From JAJRWS01 sp039831705 (lineage in GTDB: Bacteria; Planctomycetota; Planctomycetia; Pirellulales; Lacipirellulaceae), in contig JBDOMT010000209.1 in the NCBI GenBank assembly GCA_039831705.1, positions 16,146-80,145 on the forward strand: a DNA stretch of 64,000 nt, written 5' to 3'. Position numbers and translations under genes: made by a program. Positions 1-9,100 of the stretch are shown in pieces; position 1 is the first letter of the stretch, and each line of letters opens with the position of its first letter. The notes beneath the pieces are model-generated. The model saw nothing but the letters and a program-made list of their open reading frames with translations. It was not told the origin of the DNA and did not search any database.

Positions 1-404
1 CGCTCAAATTCCTGCGGATCGATTCGATAAATCTGTTGGTGCAAACGAAACGATTCCTGGGCGGGTAAGTCCCACCACAATTGATTCTTTTGCCCCATGA
101 CCAGGGCGAAGCGACGCCGGTACGCATTTTCTCGTTCCCACGGAGTGTACCCCAGAACTTGAGCCGAACCAGATGTGGGATTGATAACACCGGATAGCAA
201 TTTGAGCGTAGTCGTCTTACCCGCCCCATTGGGTCCCAAGAAGGCAACAAATTCGCCCTGCTGAACGTTCAGATCGATCCCCTGCACCGCCTCAACGTCT
301 TTGTACTCTCGATGCATAAGGCCTGTCACCGAAGCCCACAGGCCTTCTTTTTTCTGATAGACACGGTACGACTTTTTCAGCTGATGTATTTCAATAGCAG
401 TCAT
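1..404 (-). CDS. ABC-2 type transporter ATP-binding protein, partial
   Basis: Only the N-terminal 134 codons are present; the gene runs off the left edge. The ATG lies at 404-402. The Walker A motif GPNGAGKTT is at about residues 54-62, preceded by the usual N-terminal strand and Q-rich start of the fold. Further on, the segment with MGQKNQLWWDLP is characteristic of the uncharacterised ABC ATPases of the COG4586 type, which pair with ABC-2 permeases. It should power export of an unknown substrate across the cytoplasmic membrane. The Walker B and signature motifs and the partner permease lie outside the window, so the substrate cannot be inferred. Confidence 0.85.
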   Translation of the reverse strand, partial: MTAIEIHQLKKSYRVYQKKEGLWASVTGLMHREYKDVEAVQGIDLNVQQGEFVAFLGPNGAGKTTTLKLLSGVINPTSGSAQVLGYTPWERENAYRRRFALVMGQKNQLWWDLPAQESFRLHQQIYRIDPQEFE

Positions 405-752
405 AGGCAGGGATAATTATAGGCGGTTCTCTAGCCGCCAGACAGGGTTGATCTAGGGGCTGCTATTCACAAAACTGTACTGGTCGAGGATAATGCGAGT
501 CTCTCTGCCTCTCAACTCTGGACGGTCTTGTCGAACAATTACCTAATACAGGTTCATTTTAGACAGGATCAACAGGATGTACGGGATGGATTAGTCTGGT
601 CATGTTCCTTGCTGTTTCCTTGCTGAAAAATATGTCACACGCCCCAAACCACACTCTCAAATGGTTAACGTATATATCCTGAAAGTCCTGTTCATCCTGT
701 CTAAAATCTTTTTCAAATAATTATTCAACAAGGCACTCTCAACTCTCAAACC
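405..752. repeat. Intergenic palindrome, ACAGGAT type (copy 1)
   Basis: This 348-base gap holds no gene. Its main content is an inverted repeat with arms at about 556-590 and 674-707. Each arm is a degenerate tandem of 9-bp units around ACAGGAT, starting TTTTAGACAGGAT, and the arms lie about 84 bases apart. The spacer has a short direct duplication, TTCCTTGCTG, near 605-625. A related element occurs at 38051-38234. It separates divergent genes, so it is not simply a terminator. Confidence 0.75.
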
Positions 753-1586
753 ATGTCACTAATTCAACGTCTGGAACGCAAATACGGTCGATTCGCAATT
801 CCCAACGTCACCTCGATCTTGATCGCTGGTCAAATGCTCCTGTACGTAGCAGTGGAGATGCGAAACCTAAACGGCGGGGGAATATCACGCGACAACCTTA
901 AACTGTATCCAGAAAAAATTGTCACCGGCGAGATCTGGAGACTGGTGACATTCCTATTCGAACCACCTTCAATTAGTCTGCTGTTCGTTCTGTTTTATTG
1001 TATGTTGTTCTATCTATTTGGCACCACTTTGGAGCAACATTGGGGCACTTTTCGTTACAATCTCTATCTACTGATCGGCTATGTGGCCAACGTGGCGGCC
1101 GCATTCCTGGTCTGGGCTCTGATCGGCCCAGTCATGCCTGCGGACAATTTATTTCTCTACGGCACCGTGATGCTGGCCTTTGCCAGAGTCAATCCCGACT
1201 TCACACTCAATCTATTTTTCATTCTGCCTATACGAATCAAATGGCTGGCACTGCTGATGTGGCTGGGCTACGGTTTCACCCTGTTGACGGGTGGATGGAT
1301 GGACAAATTTCTGGTCGTAGCCTCAGTCCTGAATTACCTGATGTTCTTTGGCCAAGAACACCTGCGTGACTTACGACAAGGGCAGCGACGCCGTTCTTTT
1401 CAGTCCAAAGTCAAATCGGTACCCAAACGCATCACTCACCAGTGCCGCGTATGCGACTTGAATAGCGAATCCTCATCTAAAACTCTCTTTCGCTACTGTT
1501 CCAAATGCGCCGGCCAATGCTGCTACTGCCCCGAGCATATCGCCGACCATGAACACGTAAAAGCAGAGCAAGAAGTGGCCGACTAG
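753..1586 (+). CDS. Rhomboid-like (pseudoprotease) membrane protein with cysteine-rich tail
   Basis: A 277-residue membrane protein with about six hydrophobic segments between residues 15 and 200. The order of segments and phrases such as GEIWRLVTFLFEP near residue 60 resemble the rhomboid/derlin fold. The active-site GxSG expected in the fourth helix is absent; the equivalent region reads LYGTVMLAFA, so proteolysis is unlikely. After residue 225 the protein is soluble, with CRVC, CSKC and CCYC pairs plus histidines, which suggests a zinc ribbon-like tail. It may act as a membrane chaperone or adaptor, as other inactive rhomboids do; that is inference. It converges with the sigma-FecR gene, overlapping by four bases at the stop codons. 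Confidence 0.75.
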   Translation: MSLIQRLERKYGRFAIPNVTSILIAGQMLLYVAVEMRNLNGGGISRDNLKLYPEKIVTGEIWRLVTFLFEPPSISLLFVLFYCMLFYLFGTTLEQHWGTFRYNLYLLIGYVANVAAAFLVWALIGPVMPADNLFLYGTVMLAFARVNPDFTLNLFFILPIRIKWLALLMWLGYGFTLLTGGWMDKFLVVASVLNYLMFFGQEHLRDLRQGQRRRSFQSKVKSVPKRITHQCRVCDLNSESSSKTLFRYCSKCAGQCCYCPEHIADHEHVKAEQEVAD

Positions 1587-4237
1587 TACAAATCCGCCAT
1601 GGACTGAATTTCTGCTTCCTGGAGTGGCCGTTTCAAAACTGCAAGATCATCAATCAAGCCGGCAAAACCCACTTCTTGGTTTTTTCCTTCCGGACTGACG
1701 ATGATGCCATGACCAATCGATAGAGCTTCAAGTTGCAGGGTCAGTGGTTCATCCAGCAGTTGCTCTCCCACTTGGCTACCATCCCAGTACAAACGAACGG
1801 ATACCTGGTCGCATACAACCACTAATTGATGCCATGATTGCTGGTCGAGATTGACTTCTCTAGACAAGACTATATTTTGCGGAAACGTATTGCTCTGGCC
1901 CTTCTGCGGAATCTGAAGAGTGCCGCTGGCACTCCGGACATCTTCACCATCAGCTTGAGAATCGGACTCCGAAGTTCGATTCAATCGAAACTCAATTCGT
2001 TTCGAATGGTCACAGTCCACAGAAGCGAGAAGAGCCAGTTGAAAATCAATATCTTTCGAATCACTATGCCGATTCATTAAAATTGGCCCGTTCAATATGG
2101 GCCCATTCAATATGGACCCTGACAGACGGTTAGCCAAATCGCTCGTCTTGTCGCCAGCATCACCAGGTGTACCATGGGCTGACTCTGAACTCCCGATCGT
2201 TACCACCAGACTCATCGAAGGGCCTAACCGTGTAAGCACATCTCCCGAATCGGCCAGATTTTCGACACGCAGATATTTGTCCCTATCTCCAGCAAAATCC
2301 AAAGCAGCCGTCCATGGCCACCTTCCTCGTGTTGAAGCAAATCCTGAAATCTGCTCACTCGAACCGGCCAATATGCAAGGAAATTTCTTGTTTGCGACCG
2401 TAGCCTGATTGGCAAATTCACGCTGCCCCTCCTCATTTCCGGCATACGTATAGTAAAGAATCAAATCCGGGTCCAATCGCAAACGCTTTGTAGCTTTGCG
2501 CCACAATGATTTTTTTAATGCCAATGTGGACGCACGATCCAACGTACATCGGTATCTGGCTTCGTTGGCAGCAAAAATGGGAATTGATTTCTGCTCATCT
2601 CCGAACTCAAATCGGGCCGCTTTCCCAGTCGTAAGGCGAACCGGCTCCCCCACAGGGCCCGTCTCATCCAACCATTGAGCATCCACACGGCCTTGAAAAA
2701 CGTGAACTTCCGAACGCTCATCCGGGCGCACCTCCACCGCGAATTTTGTGCCCCGATCGATCACTCTGGCATTGGGTGTTTCCACCATATAGCCAATCGC
2801 ACTCTTCGGAATGATCGCGGTCAGTTTTCCCGAACTAAGATAGCTGTGACCAAGATGCGACAGTTCAAAAACGACCGGCCCTTGCAGAATCACCTGAGCA
2901 CCGTCACGGTACTTGATTTCCACCAATCCTTTGGCCAACTTAAGTTGTTGGCCACCATTTAATTCCGCACCTATTTCTGGAGCCCTGTCAGGCTCCATCC
3001 ACTGACAATCTTGCCCCCTGATGAGTCGGGCAATACTACCCGTCGCCACAGGCTCCGTGGTGGCTAGCCGCTCAAATAAACGCCGTCCGGGAGGAGTCAA
3101 GGTGGCCATGATCACCAGAGCTAGTAGTGTCACCAGACCGGCAGTCGATAACGAGGTCGCTGTTATGTGTTTCGTAGCAACCGCCTGCAGGTCCATCAAC
3201 ATGTAACCTGCATGGACCCATTTATCTCGTCCGCTGCTTTTCGAGGCGTCTGCTGTTATAGAAATAGATGCCTGTTTGGAATCTTGGGGCCTGAAAGGTG
3301 AATTTTTTGCCCCACCGCCCTTATGCTTAGGAGCCAGGCTATCGTGGCTGGACATGCCCTTGTAAGAATGCGTTGGCAACACTTCATAAGCGCAAGCCGC
3401 GGCCAAAGCTCCATGCAAATTACGGTACAGAATATACAATTGCCGAGAAGAGGCACTAATCCGCAAGTAAACCTGCAACAACCGAAATTGATCCGAGGTA
3501 ACCGTGCCATCAAAAAGGGCAGAGCAAAGCGTCTCCACTTCTAATTCTTGAGTCGCGGATAACCGTTTTAACGTTGCCGCTCCTTCGCCAACACTCTTTT
3601 GATAACACTCCAGTAGTAGATGCCGAATTCTCTGAAGTGACTTTCTCACCGTACTGACAGCACAATTCATTTTTCCAGCCACTTGCTGCACTGTGGTGTT
3701 GTCCTGGTAACGGTAATAGAGCAACACTCTAGGCCTCTCGGGCAGTTTCGCCAGGCAAGTTGGCAGGCACTCACGCTGACTTTGCAATATATCCCTCATC
3801 GAACGGAGCTCTCGATCGAGTTTGCTCACCACATCCGCACTGAAACAGAGCCATTCTTTCTTGCGTCGCTGGCGATACTTAAGTACTTCTTCCTTAGCTT
3901 CGCGCGTGGCCCAATCGATAAAATTCTTCCCCTGCTTATCCTGCTCGCCCTGCTCGCCCTGCTCCCCCTGTTGATCTTGTTGAGCTTGTTGAGCTTGTTG
4001 AGCTTGTTGAGCTTGTTGAGCTTGCCCAAATTTTCTCCACAGGACCAAATGGGTTGCCTCCATCACACTGATGGCATCAGTCCATTGGGGCATCAAGGCC
4101 AACACATAAGAAAACAAAGCTTGTTGATTGCGCGCGTACAACCGGATAAACCGCTCGGTACGGTTTCTCTCCGATTCCAAAGCACTTTTAAGCTGTGTGG
4201 GCATGCTTACCACGAGATCGTTAACCCTTGCATTCAA
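1583..4237 (-). CDS. ECF-like sigma factor fused to FecR and LamG domains
   Basis: One 884-residue frame joins parts that planctomycetes usually encode as two adjacent genes. Residues 25-125 match sigma region 2 (FIRLYARNQQALFSYVLAL, then VLWRKF and FIDWA). Residues 160-215 match region 4 (LPERPRVLLYYRY, then an HTH). Residues 230-282 resemble the N-terminal helical domain of planctomycete FecR proteins (LFDGTVTSDQFRLLQVYLR). A hydrophobic helix at about 361-381 is followed by a FecR domain (about 425-545) and a LamG-like sandwich (about 590-880). The predicted topology puts the sigma part in the cytoplasm and the FecR/LamG part outside, so release by proteolysis is plausible but inferred. 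A 9-bp repeat inserts Gln-rich residues 73-103 between regions 2.2 and 2.3. Met12 is an alternative start. Confidence 0.85.
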   Translation of the reverse strand: MNARVNDLVVSMPTQLKSALESERNRTERFIRLYARNQQALFSYVLALMPQWTDAISVMEATHLVLWRKFGQAQQAQQAQQAQQAQQDQQGEQGEQGEQDKQGKNFIDWATREAKEEVLKYRQRRKKEWLCFSADVVSKLDRELRSMRDILQSQRECLPTCLAKLPERPRVLLYYRYQDNTTVQQVAGKMNCAVSTVRKSLQRIRHLLLECYQKSVGEGAATLKRLSATQELEVETLCSALFDGTVTSDQFRLLQVYLRISASSRQLYILYRNLHGALAAACAYEVLPTHSYKGMSSHDSLAPKHKGGGAKNSPFRPQDSKQASISITADASKSSGRDKWVHAGYMLMDLQAVATKHITATSLSTAGLVTLLALVIMATLTPPGRRLFERLATTEPVATGSIARLIRGQDCQWMEPDRAPEIGAELNGGQQLKLAKGLVEIKYRDGAQVILQGPVVFELSHLGHSYLSSGKLTAIIPKSAIGYMVETPNARVIDRGTKFAVEVRPDERSEVHVFQGRVDAQWLDETGPVGEPVRLTTGKAARFEFGDEQKSIPIFAANEARYRCTLDRASTLALKKSLWRKATKRLRLDPDLILYYTYAGNEEGQREFANQATVANKKFPCILAGSSEQISGFASTRGRWPWTAALDFAGDRDKYLRVENLADSGDVLTRLGPSMSLVVTIGSSESAHGTPGDAGDKTSDLANRLSGSILNGPILNGPILMNRHSDSKDIDFQLALLASVDCDHSKRIEFRLNRTSESDSQADGEDVRSASGTLQIPQKGQSNTFPQNIVLSREVNLDQQSWHQLVVVCDQVSVRLYWDGSQVGEQLLDEPLTLQLEALSIGHGIIVSPEGKNQEVGFAGLIDDLAVLKRPLQEAEIQSMADLY
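2082..2116 (-). repeat. 15-bp in-frame duplication in the LamG part
   Basis: Two and a half nearly identical 15-bp units at 2082-2096, 2097-2111 and onward encode the repeated residues NGPIL in the C-terminal LamG-like domain of the sigma-FecR protein. Length is a multiple of three, so the frame is kept. Confidence 0.85.
3931..4029 (-). repeat. 9-bp coding minisatellite inside sigma region 2
   Basis: About eleven consecutive 9-bp units. Five perfect copies of CTTGTTGAG (plus-strand reading) fill 3976-4020, and older variants such as CCTGCTCGC fill 3931-3975. All are in frame and encode Gln-Gln-Ala, then Gln-Gly-Glu type triplets. The perfect copies next to decayed ones suggest repeated slippage expansion. 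Confidence 0.95.
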
Positions 4238-4600
4238 AGTACCAGATCACACGAAAATTCCATTCGATGTGACTTCACCCCCAGCCTGGTTCTACCGAGT
4301 TTCATTGTACCCCGGTCGAGGAAAGGGGCCACTTATAGGTAAGAAAGACTCGCTGCAAAATCGCAAAATGGACGACTGGCGTTTGGTCAAGCCTTACTTT
4401 TGGGATTGCTGCAGTTATAAGTACTAGCAGGGCAAAGTTTATTTGTGCGTCAACCCAAAAAGAAAGTTTGACAAAGCACTAGTGGTATAACACATTCTCT
4501 AATTACCAGCTACAAAATGGCTGTTTGCCCTTCTGCAGATGGGTCTGTGTGGTGAACCCTCTGGGGTAAGAACGCACTTCCATGCCCTCACGGTATTGCC
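4238..4600. other. Intergenic spacer without recognised feature
   Basis: These 363 bases lie between the start of the sigma-FecR gene and the end of waaA, both on the minus strand, and should hold the promoter of the sigma-FecR gene. A minus-strand TTGACG (4455-4450) is a possible -35 hexamer, but no convincing -10 follows at the usual spacing. I see no palindrome, RNA or small gene here. Confidence 0.5.
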
Positions 4601-5962
4601 CTACGCAGCAAAGGACGATTTGCCATTGTCAGAAGCGACTTCCAACAGCGCCTCCAGCAGTTCGACAGTGCGCAGCGTGGCTCCTTGCTGGCTGGCGACA
4701 AACTGCCGGGCCCGGTTGCCCAATTGGTGGGCCCACGGAGCATCTTCCAGTGCTCGACGGATAAAGGTCGAAAGGGCTGCTGGATCGTCAAGGACTTCGG
4801 CGGCATTTGCAGCGAGCAACTGTGCGACAATGTCACGGAAATTCCGCGTATTGGGTCCGAAGCAGGTCGCCACTCCATAAGCGGCCGGTTCGATCATGTT
4901 CTGCCCGCCGCGATTGCCGAACGTACCACCGACGAATCCAATGTGCGCCGTGCCCCACCAAGCGCCCAGTTCGCCGATCGTATCAACCAGAACAACAGAA
5001 TATGGTGAAGGATTATCCGTAGACACTGACGAACGTCCCAACTCAGAACGCCTGCACCAGGGTAGACCACTCTCTTTGAGTAACTGAGCTACTTCGTTAA
5101 ATCGCTCCGGATGTCGTGGCACCAACACCAAACGTAGCTGAGGATAGTCCGCCACAAGCTCAGTAAATACTTGCAGGACAATCTTTTCTTCTGGTTGCTG
5201 TGTACTGCCAGCCAACCAGATCACATCGGACGATTTGTAATGGGCCAACTTCTTCAATTCCTGCGTCTTCGGATTATTGCGATCCGATTGGGCACCATCG
5301 TATTTGAGCGAACCGATCACATGCAGGGTTGTGGGGGCCGCTCCCAGGTAAGCAAACCGCTGAGCTACTTCAGAATTCTGAACCGCTACCAAATCGACCT
5401 GCCGCAGCAAGGCAGCCAGCAATGTTCGGATGCGGCGGTAACCACGAAAACTTGTGTCGCTTAACCTGCCGTTGACGATTGCTACACGTGCTCCTTGTTT
5501 TTGGGCAGCACGAATCCAATTAGGCCACAGCTCCAGCTCTGCCAGTACCAGCAGGTCAGGCTGCACACGCTGTAAAGCAGCATGCACAGCCCAGCTAAAA
5601 TCAAGGGGGGCGTAGAACACCGCGTAATCAGCATATTTAGAGCATGCCAAGTCATATCCGGATTTTGTTGTGGTCGAAATAACCAGTCGCCAATCTGGAT
5701 GCCGAGTGCTCAAGTCTCGAATCATGATGGCAAGTAAGTTTACCTCGCCAACACTTACTGCATGGAGCCAGATCGTAGGCCCCTGCCAGGAGTTGCGTGG
5801 CACTCGACCCAGAAACTTTTCAGCAAACCCTTCACGATACTTGCCGTGCCGGTACGCCGACCACACAATCCAGGGAGAACCGATTAAAAGCAACAACAAG
5901 TAGACGCCATTCAAGAGCCAAGAAATGCATCCAGATAGGATGCCAGTTAGGAGTTGTGCCAT
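4601..5962 (-). CDS. waaA: 3-deoxy-D-manno-octulosonic acid (Kdo) transferase
   Basis: WaaA (KdtA) transfers Kdo from CMP-Kdo to the lipid A precursor at the cytoplasmic face of the inner membrane, so the organism should make Kdo-type lipopolysaccharide. The N-terminus carries one membrane helix (LLNGVYLLLLLIG). The family's nucleotide-sugar transferase hallmarks follow: WLHAVSVGEVNLL, LVISTTTKSGYDLA, VFYAPLDFSWAV and the LAELELWPNW stretch. The C-terminal Rossmann half has GGTFGNRGGQNMIEPAAYG. Length (453 residues) is near the family norm. I chose ATG 5962 because AGGA lies eight bases upstream. The longer frame from 6004 has no ribosome site and would translate a repeat-derived leader. It lies downstream of secA on the same strand, separated by a palindrome. 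Confidence 0.95.
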   Translation of the reverse strand: MAQLLTGILSGCISWLLNGVYLLLLLIGSPWIVWSAYRHGKYREGFAEKFLGRVPRNSWQGPTIWLHAVSVGEVNLLAIMIRDLSTRHPDWRLVISTTTKSGYDLACSKYADYAVFYAPLDFSWAVHAALQRVQPDLLVLAELELWPNWIRAAQKQGARVAIVNGRLSDTSFRGYRRIRTLLAALLRQVDLVAVQNSEVAQRFAYLGAAPTTLHVIGSLKYDGAQSDRNNPKTQELKKLAHYKSSDVIWLAGSTQQPEEKIVLQVFTELVADYPQLRLVLVPRHPERFNEVAQLLKESGLPWCRRSELGRSSVSTDNPSPYSVVLVDTIGELGAWWGTAHIGFVGGTFGNRGGQNMIEPAAYGVATCFGPNTRNFRDIVAQLLAANAAEVLDDPAALSTFIRRALEDAPWAHQLGNRARQFVASQQGATLRTVELLEALLEVASDNGKSSFAA

Positions 5963-5983
5963 TTGGGATTCCTTTCCCTCTTT

Positions 5984-6011
5984 GCCAAACGCATCTTGGA
6001 GCATGGACGCG
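5984..6011. repeat. Solo left arm of the CTTGG palindrome family
   Basis: The segment starting GCCAAACGCATCTTGGAG matches the left arm of the elements at 24189 and 56238. No right arm follows. It sits just upstream of waaA and would be the waaA leader. Confidence 0.8.
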
Positions 6012-6055
6012 CACTTAGGGTTGGTCAGACACTAATTGAGCGTTCCTTCGAGTTA

Positions 6056-6111
6056 TTAGCGTTCATTAGCGGTTCTTCTGCTGTCTAAAACAAACCGCTA
6101 ATGAACGCTAA
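6056..6111. repeat. Perfect 19-bp inverted repeat, CGCTAAT type (copy 1)
   Basis: The arm at 6056-6074 (TTAGCGTTCATTAGCGGTT) is exactly complementary to 6093-6111, with an 18-base loop. A further CGCTAAT unit follows at 6115-6122, giving a 10-bp period. The element lies 48 bases past the secA stop codon in the secA direction, so it could terminate or protect that transcript, but it lacks a long T run. A relative is at 36021-36182. Confidence 0.92.
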
Positions 6112-6158
6112 TACACGCTAATAATAATTTTTGGCAAGCCTAAGTACCGCTATCGGGG

Positions 6159-9100
6159 CTAGCTCTTCATACAACAGTTTTTGTATTTCTTGCCGCTTCC
6201 ACATGGGCAGGGCTGGTTTCTGCCGACTTTTTCTTGGCGATTTCGAATGGGTTCTATTTTTTGCTGTGACCCTGAACCTTCGATTGCCGTCTGCTGTTGC
6301 TGGGCAATTTCGGAAGTACTGGGCGCCTCTTCATGAATGGCCGACGACTCCACCCATGTGCTACCGACGAAGCCTTCATCGAGTTGCTCCATCTTAAAGA
6401 TCAAATCGGTCACATAATTGCCAACCGAGCTCCACATCCCCTCAAATAATTTCATCCCTTCGCGTTTGTATTCCACCTTGGGATCGACCTGAGCATAACC
6501 ACGCAAACCGACACTGCTGCGTAAGTGGTCCATCGTCAACAGATGCTCTTTCCAACCACTGTCCAAAATCTGCAACAACAGGGACCTCTCCATACGCCTC
6601 ATCTCAGGGCGGAACTTGTCTTCTACTAACTGCGACACGCGTTGCCGGGCGCCTTGCAGATCGAGTTTGGCCAGTTCCACATCGAGTTTCTTATCAGCCA
6701 ATTCGCACGATTGATTCAACCATTGCGTGAGATCATCCAGTTGGCCATTGTTGCTAGTAGCTTGTCCCAATGTCACTTCGGGGCCAGCTTCAGCAAATAG
6801 GACCTCCACACGTTCCAGTGCTTCTTCTGCGACTTGATTGGCACGCACGTTATTGTGCTGACTCAGTTCCAACAGCATCTGATGAATCTCGTCACGCTGC
6901 TTGTTACGCAAATCATCCATGGTAAGCTGCGCTCCGAAGCGGTGGGCAGCCCACTCGACCAATTCTTCCCGCTGGAATCCCTGTTTGTGGCCACTCCGGT
7001 CATGGGAGGCAAAACGATAGAGGCCGGCTAGAACCGGATATTCCGACTCCCGGGAGTCGTAGGCCCCCTGCACTTTTTTGTGTGCCAACTCTATGAACTG
7101 AGACTTTTCCAACTTGGCCATTTCATCGACCCCCAGTTCAATGCCGAACTTTTCACGCAACCAGGAACTCGACGTTTCAACTCCAAAATTCTTATCCAGG
7201 AAACGGGCACATTCCGACAGCTCAATCTTACCGATTGCCTCGTTTGCTTTGACAATCAGCTGCTCACCCAACTGATCGCGGCCAATTTTTTTCAACTCAC
7301 GATCACGGTAGTTTGTCCCCCATCGTGTATTGGACCACTTGGCCAGAGCTGACCAGTTCCATTCCTCTTCCACTTCTTCGGGAAGATTCTCTTCAATCGC
7401 ATCAAACACATGGGTATCCGCCATGCGATACGCTGAATCTCGTGCCAAACGCTCCGCGTCTTCGTAACTCAAATTACGAAAATCACGTTGTTCCAGCTCA
7501 ATGCCCAGGATATTGCCGGCCACTGTGGCAAACGACTCCAAGCCATACTCTAATTCGAGAAAGAGCTGCAATTGGTCATCGATCTGATTGGCAATCATTT
7601 CCATGATCAGATCACGACAATTGACACCGTCCAGAATTTGCTGGCGATAGCCATAGACCCGCTTGCGCTGCTCATCCATCACCTCATCGTATTCGAGCAA
7701 GTTTTTGCGAATTTCAAAATTTCGCTCTTCGACTTTCTTTTGAGCTCCCTCCAATCGCCGAGTCACCAGCTTGCTCTCGATGGCTTCCCCTTCCTGCATA
7801 CCGAAACGTGTCAGCACGTTCTTCACCCATTCACCCGCGAAGATGCGCATCAAATCATCTTCTAAGGACAAATAAAACCGACTGCTGCCCGGATCACCTT
7901 GTCGACCACAACGGCCGCGCAACTGCAGGTCGATACGGCGAGATTCGTGTCGCTCAGTACCAATGATGTGTAGTCCGCCTAACTCCTTGACACGACCACC
8001 GTTTTCTTTCATCTTTTCACGACGTTCAATCTTCGCAACCAATTCATCCCACTCGTCGGCGGGCACCTCGAGCCGGGTAGGATACTTGTCCTGTAATCCG
8101 GCCCATGCCATTGTTTCAGGGTTGCCCCCTAGCACGATATCGGTACCACGACCGGCCATGTTGGTCGCGATCGTAACCGCATTCTCACGCCCCGCCTGGG
8201 CAACTATTTCTGCCTCACGCTTATGCTGCTTTGCGTTGAGTACTTCATGCTTAACACCACGCTTGTTCAGCAAGTTAGAAATCCGTTCACTTTTTTCGAT
8301 CGAAACCGTGCCGACCAGAATGGGCCGACCAGGATTTTCTACCTGGACAATTTTATTGCGCGGCACCGATTCCGTCTTGCGGCCCTCCAATAAATCCAAT
8401 GTGACCGAATCCTCATCCTCCCGTTTCAGCATGCCGACGATCAATTCGCCATTCTTCATTTCGATGGTCGTATAACGACTAATTCGTTCGATTTCGTCCG
8501 CGATCGCTATATACTTCTCTTTTTCGGTGCGGTAAATCACATCGGGGTACTTCGTACGCTGCATCGGTCGGTTGGTTGGCACACCGATTACGTCGAGCTT
8601 GTAAATTTTCCAGAATTCTCCCGCCTCGGTCAGGGCAGTACCGGTCATGCCAGAAATTCGGTTGTAAAGCTTGAAGAAATTCTGCAGTGTGATCGTCGCC
8701 AAGGTCTGATTTTCTTCCTTGACCTGCACTCCCTCCTTTGCTTCAACCGCCTGGTGCAAACCGTCACTCCACTGCCGCCCCTCCATCAACCGGCCGGTGA
8801 ACTCATCGACGATGACAATACCCCCCTGCTTGATCACATAATTGACATCAAGCTTGTAAAGGTGGTGGGCCTTCAGTGAATTGTCGATCAGATGGGGCCA
8901 CTGCATGTTGCCCGCCGTGTAAAAACTCTCGACTCCCGCTAATTTCTCCGCAGCTCGGATCCCCTCATCGGTCAGGTGGGCACTGTGCTCTTTTTCCTTA
9001 ACTTCAAAATGGGTTCCCAATTTCAATTGTCGAGAAATTTTATCGGCTTGGACGTATTTGCTGATATCGTCGCGTGCAGGACCAGAAATAATCAGCGGCG

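Noticed and set aside
3683..4342. Plus-strand 219-codon frame with a Leu-rich stretch
   Set aside because: It is the complement of the 9-bp repeat and sigma domains of the minus-strand gene; the hydrophobic run is a repeat artefact.
4238..4600. Small RNA or tRNA in the spacer upstream of the sigma-FecR gene
   Set aside because: No cloverleaf, CCA end or strong hairpin with a T run was seen.
7963..8475. Plus-strand 170-codon frame
   Set aside because: Lies fully antisense to conserved SecA motifs and has Ser-rich composition typical of a shadow frame.
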